The notes below the pieces were generated by a model. That model did no database searches. It was not told the DNA's origin and was given only the letters and a program-made list of their open reading frames with translations. The position numbers and the translations under genes are program-made. A DNA stretch of 64,000 nucleotides from Flavobacterium urocaniciphilum (GTDB taxonomy: Bacteria; Bacteroidota; Bacteroidia; Flavobacteriales; Flavobacteriaceae): contig NZ_FOEI01000001.1 in the NCBI RefSeq assembly GCF_900110615.1, forward strand, positions 372,001 to 436,000, in the 5' to 3' direction. Of the stretch, positions 54,743 through 63,069 are shown in pieces. Numbering within the stretch: position 1 is the stretch's first letter; the number at the start of each line of letters is the position of its first letter.

Positions 54743-56173
54743 TTATTTTCCATTTCCATCATTTTTAATCTGTTGATTATTATAATATAATTGAATCCAT
54801 CCATTAATTCGCACAAGTTTTAATTCACCGATATTTGAGAACCAATGTCTTCCATTCCAAATATCATCTTGTATTTCTTGATAATCAAATAGTTCTAATC
54901 CATTTTCGTCAGAACCTAGAGCTTCATAAAATATTCGTACTAATGTGTCAATTTCTTGAAAGGCAGTATATGTTCTGTTTGGATTTGGTGGTAGTATACT
55001 TAATGTAAAAGAAAAATAGTTTTCTTCATTTGGTTGAAACCAAATTTTATTAAAAAAATTAAAAAAATATTCTTTTGAAAATGCAACCTTTCCAAAATAC
55101 TCTCCTTCATTATCATCTATATCATAGAAAATAGGTTTTGTAAAGATTTCAAAAAGTGATTTAAAATGATCATTTAGTGTGTGATGATTTAAATACGTTT
55201 TATAATATTCAATGAATTCATCTGGTTTAAAAACTTTTGTAGAAATTGAAAGCTTCTCATATACAGCTTTAGTTTTATTATAATTTTTATCATCATTAGT
55301 CAAATAAAAATTGCAAATAGATGCAAAAGCAGTATGTGAAGCATCTTCAGTTGTATTTGTAAAAGTGTTTTTTTCTTTGTCAGTAACTTTTACTTTATCT
55401 GATTTGTAACCATGCATATCAAGATGAAGGTAATCATTGACAATTTCATCAAACCATATTGGAGCATTTTGACCTTTTGGAAAATACTTACCTACATCAA
55501 AACTTTCAATTCCTTTTTGCTTGTATGAATTATCAATTAAATCAAATGGATTTTTATTTTCATTAAAATGTCCACTATTAATTCCGATTTTTTGAACAAT
55601 TTGTCTTAAATTTTTATATGCTTCACCTTCGTTTAGATTAAAGTTCATTTTGCTGAAACTATTAAAAAAACCATTCATAGTGAGGTCATCTTTTAATCCT
55701 GGGAAAATCTCATCTAACATTTTTGCAGATTCAGGATTTTTGTAAGCTTCTGCAAATGCTGAATCGAGATTTAAAGAATTTAACATATCTTTTAAATTTT
55801 CAAGTAATTTGTTTAGTAATGGATCATCTAAATCATTTTTGAACAAGTTGTCAATACTTAAATCTGAAAAGATATTAGACTCTCTAATTCTATTTTCAAA
55901 TAATTCTTGAGGTTCATATTGTTGTAGATTTACATTTTTTCCATCATTGAATAAACAAAAGTCATTTGTCAATTTTGTAATGAAGTCTAAGTCTTGATTA
56001 ATTTTCAATTGTTGTATTTCGTCATCAGAATAACTGCGAAAAATATCTCCAATATGCGATGTTGAATATAAACAAAGGAATTTCTCTTTGTTAGAAATAA
56101 TAGAATGTAATTCTTGGAAATGATTATTTTTCATTCCAGACATAATATTCCAATCAATATATATTTTAATCAT
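54743..56173 (-). CDS. PIN-like nuclease-fold protein of unknown function (possible toxin/defence effector)
   Basis: The 476-residue protein shows PIN-fold landmarks at widely separated positions: the first strand IKIYIDWNIMSG with Asp7, a second strand-helix LYSTSHIGDIFR (His40, Asp43), and DASHTAFASICNFYLTNDDKNY with Asp277-x-x-His280 and Asp294/295, followed by NKTKAVYEKL..TKVFKPDEFIEYY, as in PIN domains after the last acidic residue. About 230 extra residues are inserted in the middle and ~145 follow. PIN proteins cut RNA, often as toxins; I infer this. No antitoxin gene is adjacent; the neighbour is an AbiC-like membrane gene 130 bp upstream. Confidence 0.65.
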   Translation of the reverse strand: MIKIYIDWNIMSGMKNNHFQELHSIISNKEKFLCLYSTSHIGDIFRSYSDDEIQQLKINQDLDFITKLTNDFCLFNDGKNVNLQQYEPQELFENRIRESNIFSDLSIDNLFKNDLDDPLLNKLLENLKDMLNSLNLDSAFAEAYKNPESAKMLDEIFPGLKDDLTMNGFFNSFSKMNFNLNEGEAYKNLRQIVQKIGINSGHFNENKNPFDLIDNSYKQKGIESFDVGKYFPKGQNAPIWFDEIVNDYLHLDMHGYKSDKVKVTDKEKNTFTNTTEDASHTAFASICNFYLTNDDKNYNKTKAVYEKLSISTKVFKPDEFIEYYKTYLNHHTLNDHFKSLFEIFTKPIFYDIDDNEGEYFGKVAFSKEYFFNFFNKIWFQPNEENYFSFTLSILPPNPNRTYTAFQEIDTLVRIFYEALGSDENGLELFDYQEIQDDIWNGRHWFSNIGELKLVRINGWIQLYYNNQQIKNDGNGK

Positions 56174-56303
56174 TTTGATTAATTTATTTAACTTTTAGCT
56201 TACTTTTAATTATTTCCTATATTAAGCTAAAATTTTTCAAGTTTAAAACCCAATCTTATAATGAAATAAACTGTTGTTAATTGAAGTTTCTTTATTTTTT
56301 ATT

Positions 56304-57056
56304 TTAGTTTTTTTTATTGTAAAAATCATATAAATAGTCAATTTGAGTTTTGGTTTTTGAAGATTTGTTTTTATTACTTATGATAGCTGAAAAATAATTA
56401 AGTTTGGAGTAATATGTATATTCTAAAAGTTCTTTCAATTCATCTATATATTCCTTTTTTAAATCACATTTTTGAATACTTACATGTACATTATAAAAGG
56501 CAGAAATTAAATTTTGTATATGTAAATTTATTGCATGATAAGAATCATTAAATTTAAATTCTAAATTACCTTCCTTTTTTTTCGATTCTAATAATTTATA
56601 AAATTCAACAAGGAATAAGTTTATTGCTTGTATACCTATGAAATTATATTTTTTTGCATTAGGACTATTTAATAATTCTGCCGAAGAAATTAAGGTACCA
56701 TTATGAAATGAAATATTGAAATTATTAATTTCATTTATTATTAAATGTATTCTTTCTTTATAGTTACTAAATATAAAATCTGATTTTTCATCTGCTTTCT
56801 GTTGATAAAATTGTTTTTTTAAATCATCATTTGCTAATTTTTGAATATAGAAAGCTAAGAAAGTTAAAAGAGCACTTGCTATTGCTATTATTGGATTTAA
56901 GATACCTCCTAATGCGTCACCAACAACACCAAAATTTTCAGGTTTACTATCTAATAAAATCAATTGAAATAATATAATTGCAAATCCACTGATTGCTATA
57001 CCAATTAAAATGAAACTTATTAATTGAGTTTTATTAATTAAACGGATGTGCTTCAT
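56304..57056 (-). CDS. AbiC-like membrane protein (putative phage abortive infection family)
   Basis: The 250-residue protein has two N-terminal helices (residues ~13-33 and 54-72) joined by a loop with FGVVGDALGGILNPI (Gly46-Asp47, Asn54-Pro55), then a long cytoplasmic helical part (IQKLANDDLKKQFYQQKADEK...). This GD-x2-GG-x2-NP two-helix module is the N-terminal hallmark of the putAbiC family, members of which are found in phage-defence contexts. The remainder is shorter than usual, and the relation is by motif only. It lies between recG and the PIN-like gene, on the same strand as both. Confidence 0.6.
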   Translation of the reverse strand: MKHIRLINKTQLISFILIGIAISGFAIILFQLILLDSKPENFGVVGDALGGILNPIIAIASALLTFLAFYIQKLANDDLKKQFYQQKADEKSDFIFSNYKERIHLIINEINNFNISFHNGTLISSAELLNSPNAKKYNFIGIQAINLFLVEFYKLLESKKKEGNLEFKFNDSYHAINLHIQNLISAFYNVHVSIQKCDLKKEYIDELKELLEYTYYSKLNYFSAIISNKNKSSKTKTQIDYLYDFYNKKN

Positions 57057-57281
57057 AATTGAAATTTAATTGTAGATAACATATAAATATTATGCTTTTC
57101 TGTTTACAGATATATTTATAAGTCTTTATTGTCTTCCGTAAATATATAAAATTCTTACAAAAACTTACAAATTGCGAAAAATAACTTATCAACATCAATA
57201 GTTTAATTGAAAAACGTAACTTATTGCGAAGTTTTTTTAGATTTTGAAACAACACTTCGACAAGCTCAGTGTGACAGAAAA
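57057..57281. other. Intergenic region with a CTTCGACAAGCTCAGTGTGA repeat
   Basis: AT-rich with no coding appearance. 57252-57275 holds ACACTTCGACAAGCTCAGTG, one of the common dispersed Bacteroidota repeats; its translation (CHTELVEV) makes a spurious short frame across it. Confidence 0.5.
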
Positions 57282-59411
57282 CTAAGAAATATAATTCCAA
57301 ATACTCTTTTTCTTGCTAATTTCTAAGAACGCTTCTTTTAGTTTGGCATGTTCGGGTTTGTCCATGCTTGGATCTTCTTTTAAAAGTTTTATTGCTAGGT
57401 GTCGAGCGTGTTGTAAGATGTCGCGGTCTTTTACCAAATCGGCAATTTGCAAGTTTAACACACCGCTTTGTTGTTTGCCCATAATGTCTCCTGGGCCACG
57501 TAATTTTAAATCTACTTCTGCAATTTCGAATCCGTCATTGGTGCGTACCATCGTTTCCATTCGGGTTTTACTGTCTTCCGAAAGTTTGTAATCGGTCATT
57601 AAGATGCAATAACTTTGTTCGGCACCACGACCCACGCGTCCACGCAACTGATGCAATTGCGACAAGCCAAAACGTTCGGCACTTTCAATAACCATTACAG
57701 AAGCATTGGGTACATTTACACCTACCTCAATAACGGTAGTGGCCACCATAATATTGGTTTTTCCTTCGGCAAAGCGTTTCATTTCTTCATCTTTGTCGGC
57801 AGGTTTCATTTTTCCATGTAAAATAGAAATGGAATATTGTGGTAAAGGAAAATCGCGCGAAATACTTTCGTAACCATCCATCAAATCTTTATAATCCATT
57901 TTTTCCGATTCTTGAATCAATGGATACACAATATACACTTGTCGGCCTTTAGCGATTTCATCTTTTAAGAATTTCCAAACCATTAAGCGTTTGCTGTCAA
58001 ATCGATGAACCGTTTGAATCGGTTTTCTTCCAGGTGGTAATTCATCAATTACAGAAACATCTAAATCGCCGTATAAACTCATTGCGAGAGTTCTAGGTAT
58101 TGGTGTGGCAGTCATAACTAATACGTGTGGGGGCACAGAAGCCCCATCATTGGAGGGGCTAGGGGAGGCTTTAGCCCACAATTTACTTCTTTGTTCTACA
58201 CCAAAACGATGTTGCTCATCTATTACGGCTAAACCTAAATTTTTAAATTGGACTTTATCTTCAATTAAAGCATGCGTTCCAATAATAATATCCAACGTTC
58301 CGTTTTCTAATTCTTCGTGAATAATTCTTCGTTCCGCTGTTTTAGTAGAACCTGTTAGTAAACGTATGTTGATGTTTAATTCTTTTGCTAATTCGGAAAT
58401 ACCATTAAAATGCTGATTGGCTAAAATTTCTGTAGGAGCCATTAAACAACTTTGAAAGTCGTTGTCTTTTGCTATCAACATACACATTAATGCAACAATG
58501 GTTTTTCCAGAACCAACATCACCTTGCAGCAAACGATTCATTTGCGCATTACTACCTAAATCGTTTCGTATCTCTTTCAATACTCTTTTCTGAGCATTGG
58601 TAAGTTCGAAAGGTAAATGATTGTTGTAAAAATTAGTAAAATTTTCGCCAATAATTTCAAATGGGAATCCTTTAATTTTATGTTTTCGAATTAAGTTTTT
58701 AGTGATTAATTGTAATTGAATGAAAAACAATTCTTCAAACTTTAATCGGAATTGCGCTTTAGCTAAAAGTTCTTGATTTTTAGGAAAATGAACATTAATT
58801 AAAGCGTCTTTTTTCGAAATGAGTTTTAATTCTTCTATAATTGAAGTTGGCAACGTTTCCGAAAACAAAGCATGTGTTTCCGAAAATAATTGCATCATCA
58901 TTTTATTGATGACTTTATTGTTAACGCCTTTGTTGTTTAGTTTTTCGGTACTTGGATACACCGGTTGCATAGCACTACGTAAGGCTGTTTTGTGTTCTTC
59001 CAATAATTCCATTTCTGGATGTGCCATATTGAAAACCGAACCAAATTGGGTGACTTTTCCGAAAACGACTAAAACGGTATTGAGTTTTAAACTTTCTTTA
59101 ATCCATTTGATACCCTGAAACCAAACCAATTCCATCTGACCGGTATCGTCCATAAAGGTTGCGACTAACCTCGATTTGCCTTTGCCTTGTTCAACGGTTT
59201 TAATATGAACGATTTTCCCAATTATTTGAACTTCCGAATTGCTATTCACCAACTGATTGATTTTAAAATAGCGCGTTCTATCAATATAACGATTCGGATA
59301 TAAATTTATCAAATCGCCATATTTATGAATGTTGAGTTCCTTGCGTAGCAAATCGCCACGTTGCGGACCAACGCCTTTTAAATATTCTATGGGAGTTTCG
59401 AGTAGGTTCAA
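57282..59411 (-). CDS. recG: ATP-dependent DNA helicase RecG
   Basis: The 709-residue protein has the wedge/OB-fold N-terminus (TPIEYLKGVGPQRGDLLRKEL), Walker A GDVGSGKTIVALMC, DEQH box AVIDEQHRFGVEQR, the motif MTATPIPRTLAM, and the C-terminal helicase half VATTVIEVGVNVPNASVMVI / QLHQLRGRVGRG. It remodels stalled replication forks and Holliday junctions. The start is a TTG (59411); the usual family N-terminus NLLxTPIEYLKG begins right there and no better ATG exists upstream. A word-repeat tract precedes it. Confidence 0.96.
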   Translation of the reverse strand: MNLLETPIEYLKGVGPQRGDLLRKELNIHKYGDLINLYPNRYIDRTRYFKINQLVNSNSEVQIIGKIVHIKTVEQGKGKSRLVATFMDDTGQMELVWFQGIKWIKESLKLNTVLVVFGKVTQFGSVFNMAHPEMELLEEHKTALRSAMQPVYPSTEKLNNKGVNNKVINKMMMQLFSETHALFSETLPTSIIEELKLISKKDALINVHFPKNQELLAKAQFRLKFEELFFIQLQLITKNLIRKHKIKGFPFEIIGENFTNFYNNHLPFELTNAQKRVLKEIRNDLGSNAQMNRLLQGDVGSGKTIVALMCMLIAKDNDFQSCLMAPTEILANQHFNGISELAKELNINIRLLTGSTKTAERRIIHEELENGTLDIIIGTHALIEDKVQFKNLGLAVIDEQHRFGVEQRSKLWAKASPSPSNDGASVPPHVLVMTATPIPRTLAMSLYGDLDVSVIDELPPGRKPIQTVHRFDSKRLMVWKFLKDEIAKGRQVYIVYPLIQESEKMDYKDLMDGYESISRDFPLPQYSISILHGKMKPADKDEEMKRFAEGKTNIMVATTVIEVGVNVPNASVMVIESAERFGLSQLHQLRGRVGRGAEQSYCILMTDYKLSEDSKTRMETMVRTNDGFEIAEVDLKLRGPGDIMGKQQSGVLNLQIADLVKDRDILQHARHLAIKLLKEDPSMDKPEHAKLKEAFLEISKKKSIWNYIS

Positions 59412-59414
59412 GTT

Positions 59415-59460
59415 GTTAATGTGTCAATAAGTCAATCAGACAATGTGCCAATATATTTTC
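59415..59460. repeat. Low-complexity word repeat upstream of recG
   Basis: Reiterations of a GTCAAT/GCCAATA word (AATGTGTCAATAAGTCAATC and on), related to the tract at 2400-2436. Confidence 0.45.
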
Positions 59461-59527
59461 AAATTTCCATAATATAAATTCAAAAAGCAAATAAATTTAA
59501 TCTGTAATATCTGTAAAATCCGCGTAC

Positions 59528-60241
59528 CTATTTCGGAATCAAATCGCAAAAGTAAAAACCGTAATCACTAGGATTGTCAGTGCAACTATTTTCAGTTTTT
59601 GGTTTCGGATATGTTTTATGAACAATTTCTCCGATTTCAAATTCAACGGTTTTAGAAAAAATTGGTCCGTCGAAAATAAACGTATGAAATTCGCCATTTT
59701 CGCCACACGGATCCACATTATCTGGTAAATCGTTGATGAATTCTTCATCGATAATACGGCCTACAAAACTTTTGTCTAAAAATTGTTCGTTCACACACAC
59801 TACAATCGTTTTGAAACCCAATTTTAAAAATTCTAAAATCATCGTTTTAGTATCTTTTTTCCAAAGAGGAAAATGCGCTTCAATGCCTAACGTATGTAAT
59901 TTATCTTCGCGGTATTTTCTAAGGTCTTCCAGAAAAATATCACCAAATAAAGTATGTTTAATGTCTTTATCAATAAAGAATTGAAGTTGTTTTAACATGA
60001 TGTTTTCATAATCTTCCATGCTTGGCATTTCAGGAAGTTCCATTTTTACGAGTGGAATACCAATATTTTCAGCTTGTTGCTCCACTAATTCTGTTCGAAC
60101 GCCGTGCATTGAAACTCGATTGAAAGCACTATTGATACTTGTAAATAAATAGTGAATGTCAAATTCATTTGATTCTTGTGCATAATATAATGCTAAAGCA
60201 GAATCTTTTCCGCTACTCCAATTAAAATAGGCTTTCTTCAT
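59528..60241 (-). CDS. Dph6-type ATP-pyrophosphatase (diphthine--ammonia ligase-like, COG2102)
   Basis: The 237-residue protein has the N-type PP-loop WSSGKDSALAL (residues 8-18) and the family blocks MHGVRTELVEQQAENIGIPL, LFGDIFLEDLRKYREDKL and DPCGENGEFHTFIFDGP. In archaea and eukaryotes the family amidates diphthine on EF-2, but bacteria lack diphthamide, so the bacterial role is unknown and may be amide formation on another substrate. It is divergent from the aminopeptidase gene. Confidence 0.88.
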   Translation of the reverse strand: MKKAYFNWSSGKDSALALYYAQESNEFDIHYLFTSINSAFNRVSMHGVRTELVEQQAENIGIPLVKMELPEMPSMEDYENIMLKQLQFFIDKDIKHTLFGDIFLEDLRKYREDKLHTLGIEAHFPLWKKDTKTMILEFLKLGFKTIVVCVNEQFLDKSFVGRIIDEEFINDLPDNVDPCGENGEFHTFIFDGPIFSKTVEFEIGEIVHKTYPKPKTENSCTDNPSDYGFYFCDLIPK

Positions 60242-60313
60242 TTTAAATATTTGACGTAAAAGTACAAAATGCTAGTTCAAGTTTGTATTTTTGTTTTCAT
60301 CAATTTTCATTTT

Positions 60314-62413
60314 ATGCGATACATTTTCCTACTTTTTACCATCTTGACTTTTTCACAGCAAACCAAATCGGTTGATTTTTTGAAGTGTGATGCGAAAGTG
60401 ATGCCTGATTTTGATTCGAAATCAATTTCTGGAACTATTACTTATGAATTTAAAGTTTTAAAAGATATTGATTCTATTCGTATTGATGCGAAGAATATGT
60501 TTATCAATAGTGATGTTAAAATAAATGGTAAGCGAGTAGATTATAAATACAATGAAAAAGAAATTGTGTTGTTTCAAGGGTATAAAAAAGGGAAAAATAA
60601 AGTTGAATTCACGTATGATTGTAGACCAAAACAAACGCTATATTTTGTGGGTACAAGTAGTGATTTCCAAATCTGGACGCAAGGGCAAGGTCGATACACC
60701 AGTCATTGGTTGCCTAGTTTTGATGATGTGAATGAGAAAGTGATTTTTAATATTTCGTTTGAAATTAATTATAGAAAAGCTTTCTATACTGGAATTTCGA
60801 ATGGAATTTTTATTCCTGAAAAAATTAAAAGAAAATGGAGGAAGCCAATCTATGCTTTTATATATGAACCAACAAACAGTGTTTATAAATTTACGATGCA
60901 AAAACCAATGTCGTCGTACTTAGTCATGTTAGCGATTGGTAGATTTACTTGGAAAGATACAAAAAGCAAATCGGGCACACCATTGGTATTTTATTTAGAT
61001 ATTAATGATAATGATGAAGATAAATTTGAATCAACTTTCAAATCCTCAAAGCAAATTTTCGATTTTTTAGAACAAGAAATCGGAGTCAAATATCCTTGGA
61101 AAATTTACCGTCAAGTTCCGGTTCGCGATTTTTTATATGCCGGAATGGAGAATACAACTTCAACAATTTTTTCGCAAGATTTTGTAGTGGATTCGATTGG
61201 GTTTAATGATAGAAATTACATTAACGTGAATGCACACGAATTGGCACATCAATGGTTTGGTGATTTAATTACAGCGCAATCTGGAAAACATCATTGGTTA
61301 CAAGAAGGTTTCGCCACGTATTATGCTTTGTTAGCTGAAAGGGAAATTTTTGGTGACGATTATTTTTATAACGAGTTATACGATTACGCATTACAATTGA
61401 AACAAGCTGCTAAAACCGATACCATTCCAGTAATGAATGAAAAAGCAAGTTCGTTATCGTTTTATAAAAAAGGAGCTTGGGCATTGCACACATTACGTGA
61501 AGATATTGGAGCAAAGAACTTTCAAAAAGCAGTAAAAACCTATTTAAAAAAATACCAATACAAAAATGTAATTACGGATGAGTTTTTAGCCGAAGTCAAA
61601 AAAGTTGCTGCAACTTTTGATACTGAAAACTTTAAGAAAACATGGTTAGAAACTGCCGGATTTGATATGGTTTTAGCCGAATCGTATTTAAGAAAGAACA
61701 AAGCCGTTTCAACCTATTTAGATTTGGTAAAAAAGAAAGCTGATGTGAATTCATATAAAGAAGTATTAGAATCGGATACTTATTTTACAGTGAAGCAATA
61801 TCTATTTTATAGAATGGCAAATGTTCCTTTTGAAAAGAAAAAAGATTTGATTGAATTAGGAATGAAACAGAACTTATATGTTCGCCAAGCGATTGCGGAA
61901 ACAGTGGAAGAAATTCCAGTCGAATTTAAAGCACAATATGAATCGTTTTTAGATGATGCGAGTTACAAAACCAAAGAAATAGCATTGATTAATTTATGTA
62001 AAAATTTTCCAGAGAATAGTCAGCTTTACTTAAACAAAACCAAAGACATCATTGGAAATAATGATAAAAGCTTACGCATAACCTGGTTGAGTTTAGCTAT
62101 GAAATTGGAAAAAGAGGTTGAGGTTAAAAATGCTATGTATGATGAAATGCTAAAATATACATCTGCTGTTTATGAAAGTTCCATCAGACAAAATGCATTG
62201 GATGTTATGCTAAGAATGTTTCCTAACGATGATAAAGTGATTGCTTCATTATTTAAAGCTACGACACATCATAAATGGCAGTTTACTAAGTTTTCTAGAG
62301 AGGCTATACGTAGTAGATTAAAAAATAGCGAATTTAGAAGTAGAGTAGAAGCGTTAGCCCAAACAGCTGATGAAGAAATGAAATCTTTGTATGAAAAATA
62401 CTTGAAAGAGTAA
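60314..62413 (+). CDS. M1-family metallopeptidase (aminopeptidase)
   Basis: The 699-residue protein begins MRYIFLLFTILTFSQQTKS, a signal peptide; longer frames to 60269 pass through a TATTTTTG promoter-like box. The gluzincin active site is HELAHQWFG with the third ligand in WLQEGFATYY 18 residues on, and the exopeptidase motif reads YAGMENTT (GAMEN variant). A C-terminal ARM-repeat-like helical region follows. It probably clips N-terminal residues from peptides in the periplasm. It is convergent with the following small gene. Confidence 0.94.
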   Translation: MRYIFLLFTILTFSQQTKSVDFLKCDAKVMPDFDSKSISGTITYEFKVLKDIDSIRIDAKNMFINSDVKINGKRVDYKYNEKEIVLFQGYKKGKNKVEFTYDCRPKQTLYFVGTSSDFQIWTQGQGRYTSHWLPSFDDVNEKVIFNISFEINYRKAFYTGISNGIFIPEKIKRKWRKPIYAFIYEPTNSVYKFTMQKPMSSYLVMLAIGRFTWKDTKSKSGTPLVFYLDINDNDEDKFESTFKSSKQIFDFLEQEIGVKYPWKIYRQVPVRDFLYAGMENTTSTIFSQDFVVDSIGFNDRNYINVNAHELAHQWFGDLITAQSGKHHWLQEGFATYYALLAEREIFGDDYFYNELYDYALQLKQAAKTDTIPVMNEKASSLSFYKKGAWALHTLREDIGAKNFQKAVKTYLKKYQYKNVITDEFLAEVKKVAATFDTENFKKTWLETAGFDMVLAESYLRKNKAVSTYLDLVKKKADVNSYKEVLESDTYFTVKQYLFYRMANVPFEKKKDLIELGMKQNLYVRQAIAETVEEIPVEFKAQYESFLDDASYKTKEIALINLCKNFPENSQLYLNKTKDIIGNNDKSLRITWLSLAMKLEKEVEVKNAMYDEMLKYTSAVYESSIRQNALDVMLRMFPNDDKVIASLFKATTHHKWQFTKFSREAIRSRLKNSEFRSRVEALAQTADEEMKSLYEKYLKE

Positions 62414-62417
62414 TTTA

Positions 62418-62445
62418 ACCTGACAGGCTAAATAACCTGTCAGGT
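62418..62445. terminator. Bidirectional hairpin between convergent genes
   Basis: ACCTGACAGG (62418-62427) pairs perfectly with CCTGTCAGGT (62436-62445) around an 8-nt loop, between the aminopeptidase stop and the convergent gene stop at 62453. The same hairpin type occurs at 42445. Confidence 0.6.
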
Positions 62446-62452
62446 ATATATA

Positions 62453-62977
62453 CTAGAATACGCGTTTCAATTCTTCTTTAATGAAACTAATAGCTACCGC
62501 ACTAGCACTTTCTGATTGAGTAAGTTCTTGTAAAACTTTAGTGCGTAATTCATCACCCGATTTAATTTCACCACTAATTGAAGTATTTCTTAATTGAGAA
62601 ATTATATTGTTTTTTGCTTTCATTACAATTTCCCAAGATTCTTGCGTTAAATAAATTTGTTGCGCAATATTGTGTTCGTATTCTGTTTGAATATTATGAA
62701 TTAATAACGTTGCATAACTCGGAGCATCTAAACCACTTGGTTCTACACGCATCATTAAGTTAACCGGATTAATTCTTTCTAAGAACAATACAATACGCTC
62801 ATAAGCTTGTAAACGAATAGGTAAACCTTGTTGTTGGTTTTCTCTTAATAATTCAAATTTACGCTTACTTTCTTCGTTTCTAAAAAATTTGTGTAGTAAG
62901 CCAAAAGCTACACCACCAGTAATAATTGCAGGTATCGTGTATGAAGCAATTTCTAATAATTTCTCTTCAATATTCAT
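62453..62977 (-). CDS. Conserved membrane-anchored protein, DUF7935-like
   Basis: The 174-residue protein has one N-terminal membrane helix (YTIPAIITGGVAFGLLHKFF) and a soluble helical part: RLQAYERIVLFLERINPVNLMMRVEPSG, then LIHNIQTEYEHNIAQQIYLTQESWEIVMKAKN. This resembles a Bacteroidota-specific family (DUF7935), widespread and single-copy, with no known function. It is monocistronic and convergent with the aminopeptidase gene. Confidence 0.8.
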   Translation of the reverse strand: MNIEEKLLEIASYTIPAIITGGVAFGLLHKFFRNEESKRKFELLRENQQQGLPIRLQAYERIVLFLERINPVNLMMRVEPSGLDAPSYATLLIHNIQTEYEHNIAQQIYLTQESWEIVMKAKNNIISQLRNTSISGEIKSGDELRTKVLQELTQSESASAVAISFIKEELKRVF

Positions 62978-63069
62978 AATTAAGTTTTTTTACAAATCTA
63001 AAATATTTTTATTAAATAGGGAATTTATCTTTATTTTCTTATATTTGTTTGTAATCCAGGAATTTATTT

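Noticed and set aside
57034-57300. An 88-codon minus-strand open frame upstream of the AbiC-like gene
   Set aside because: It overlaps recG and reads through a common dispersed repeat (translated CHTELVEV); no coding features.
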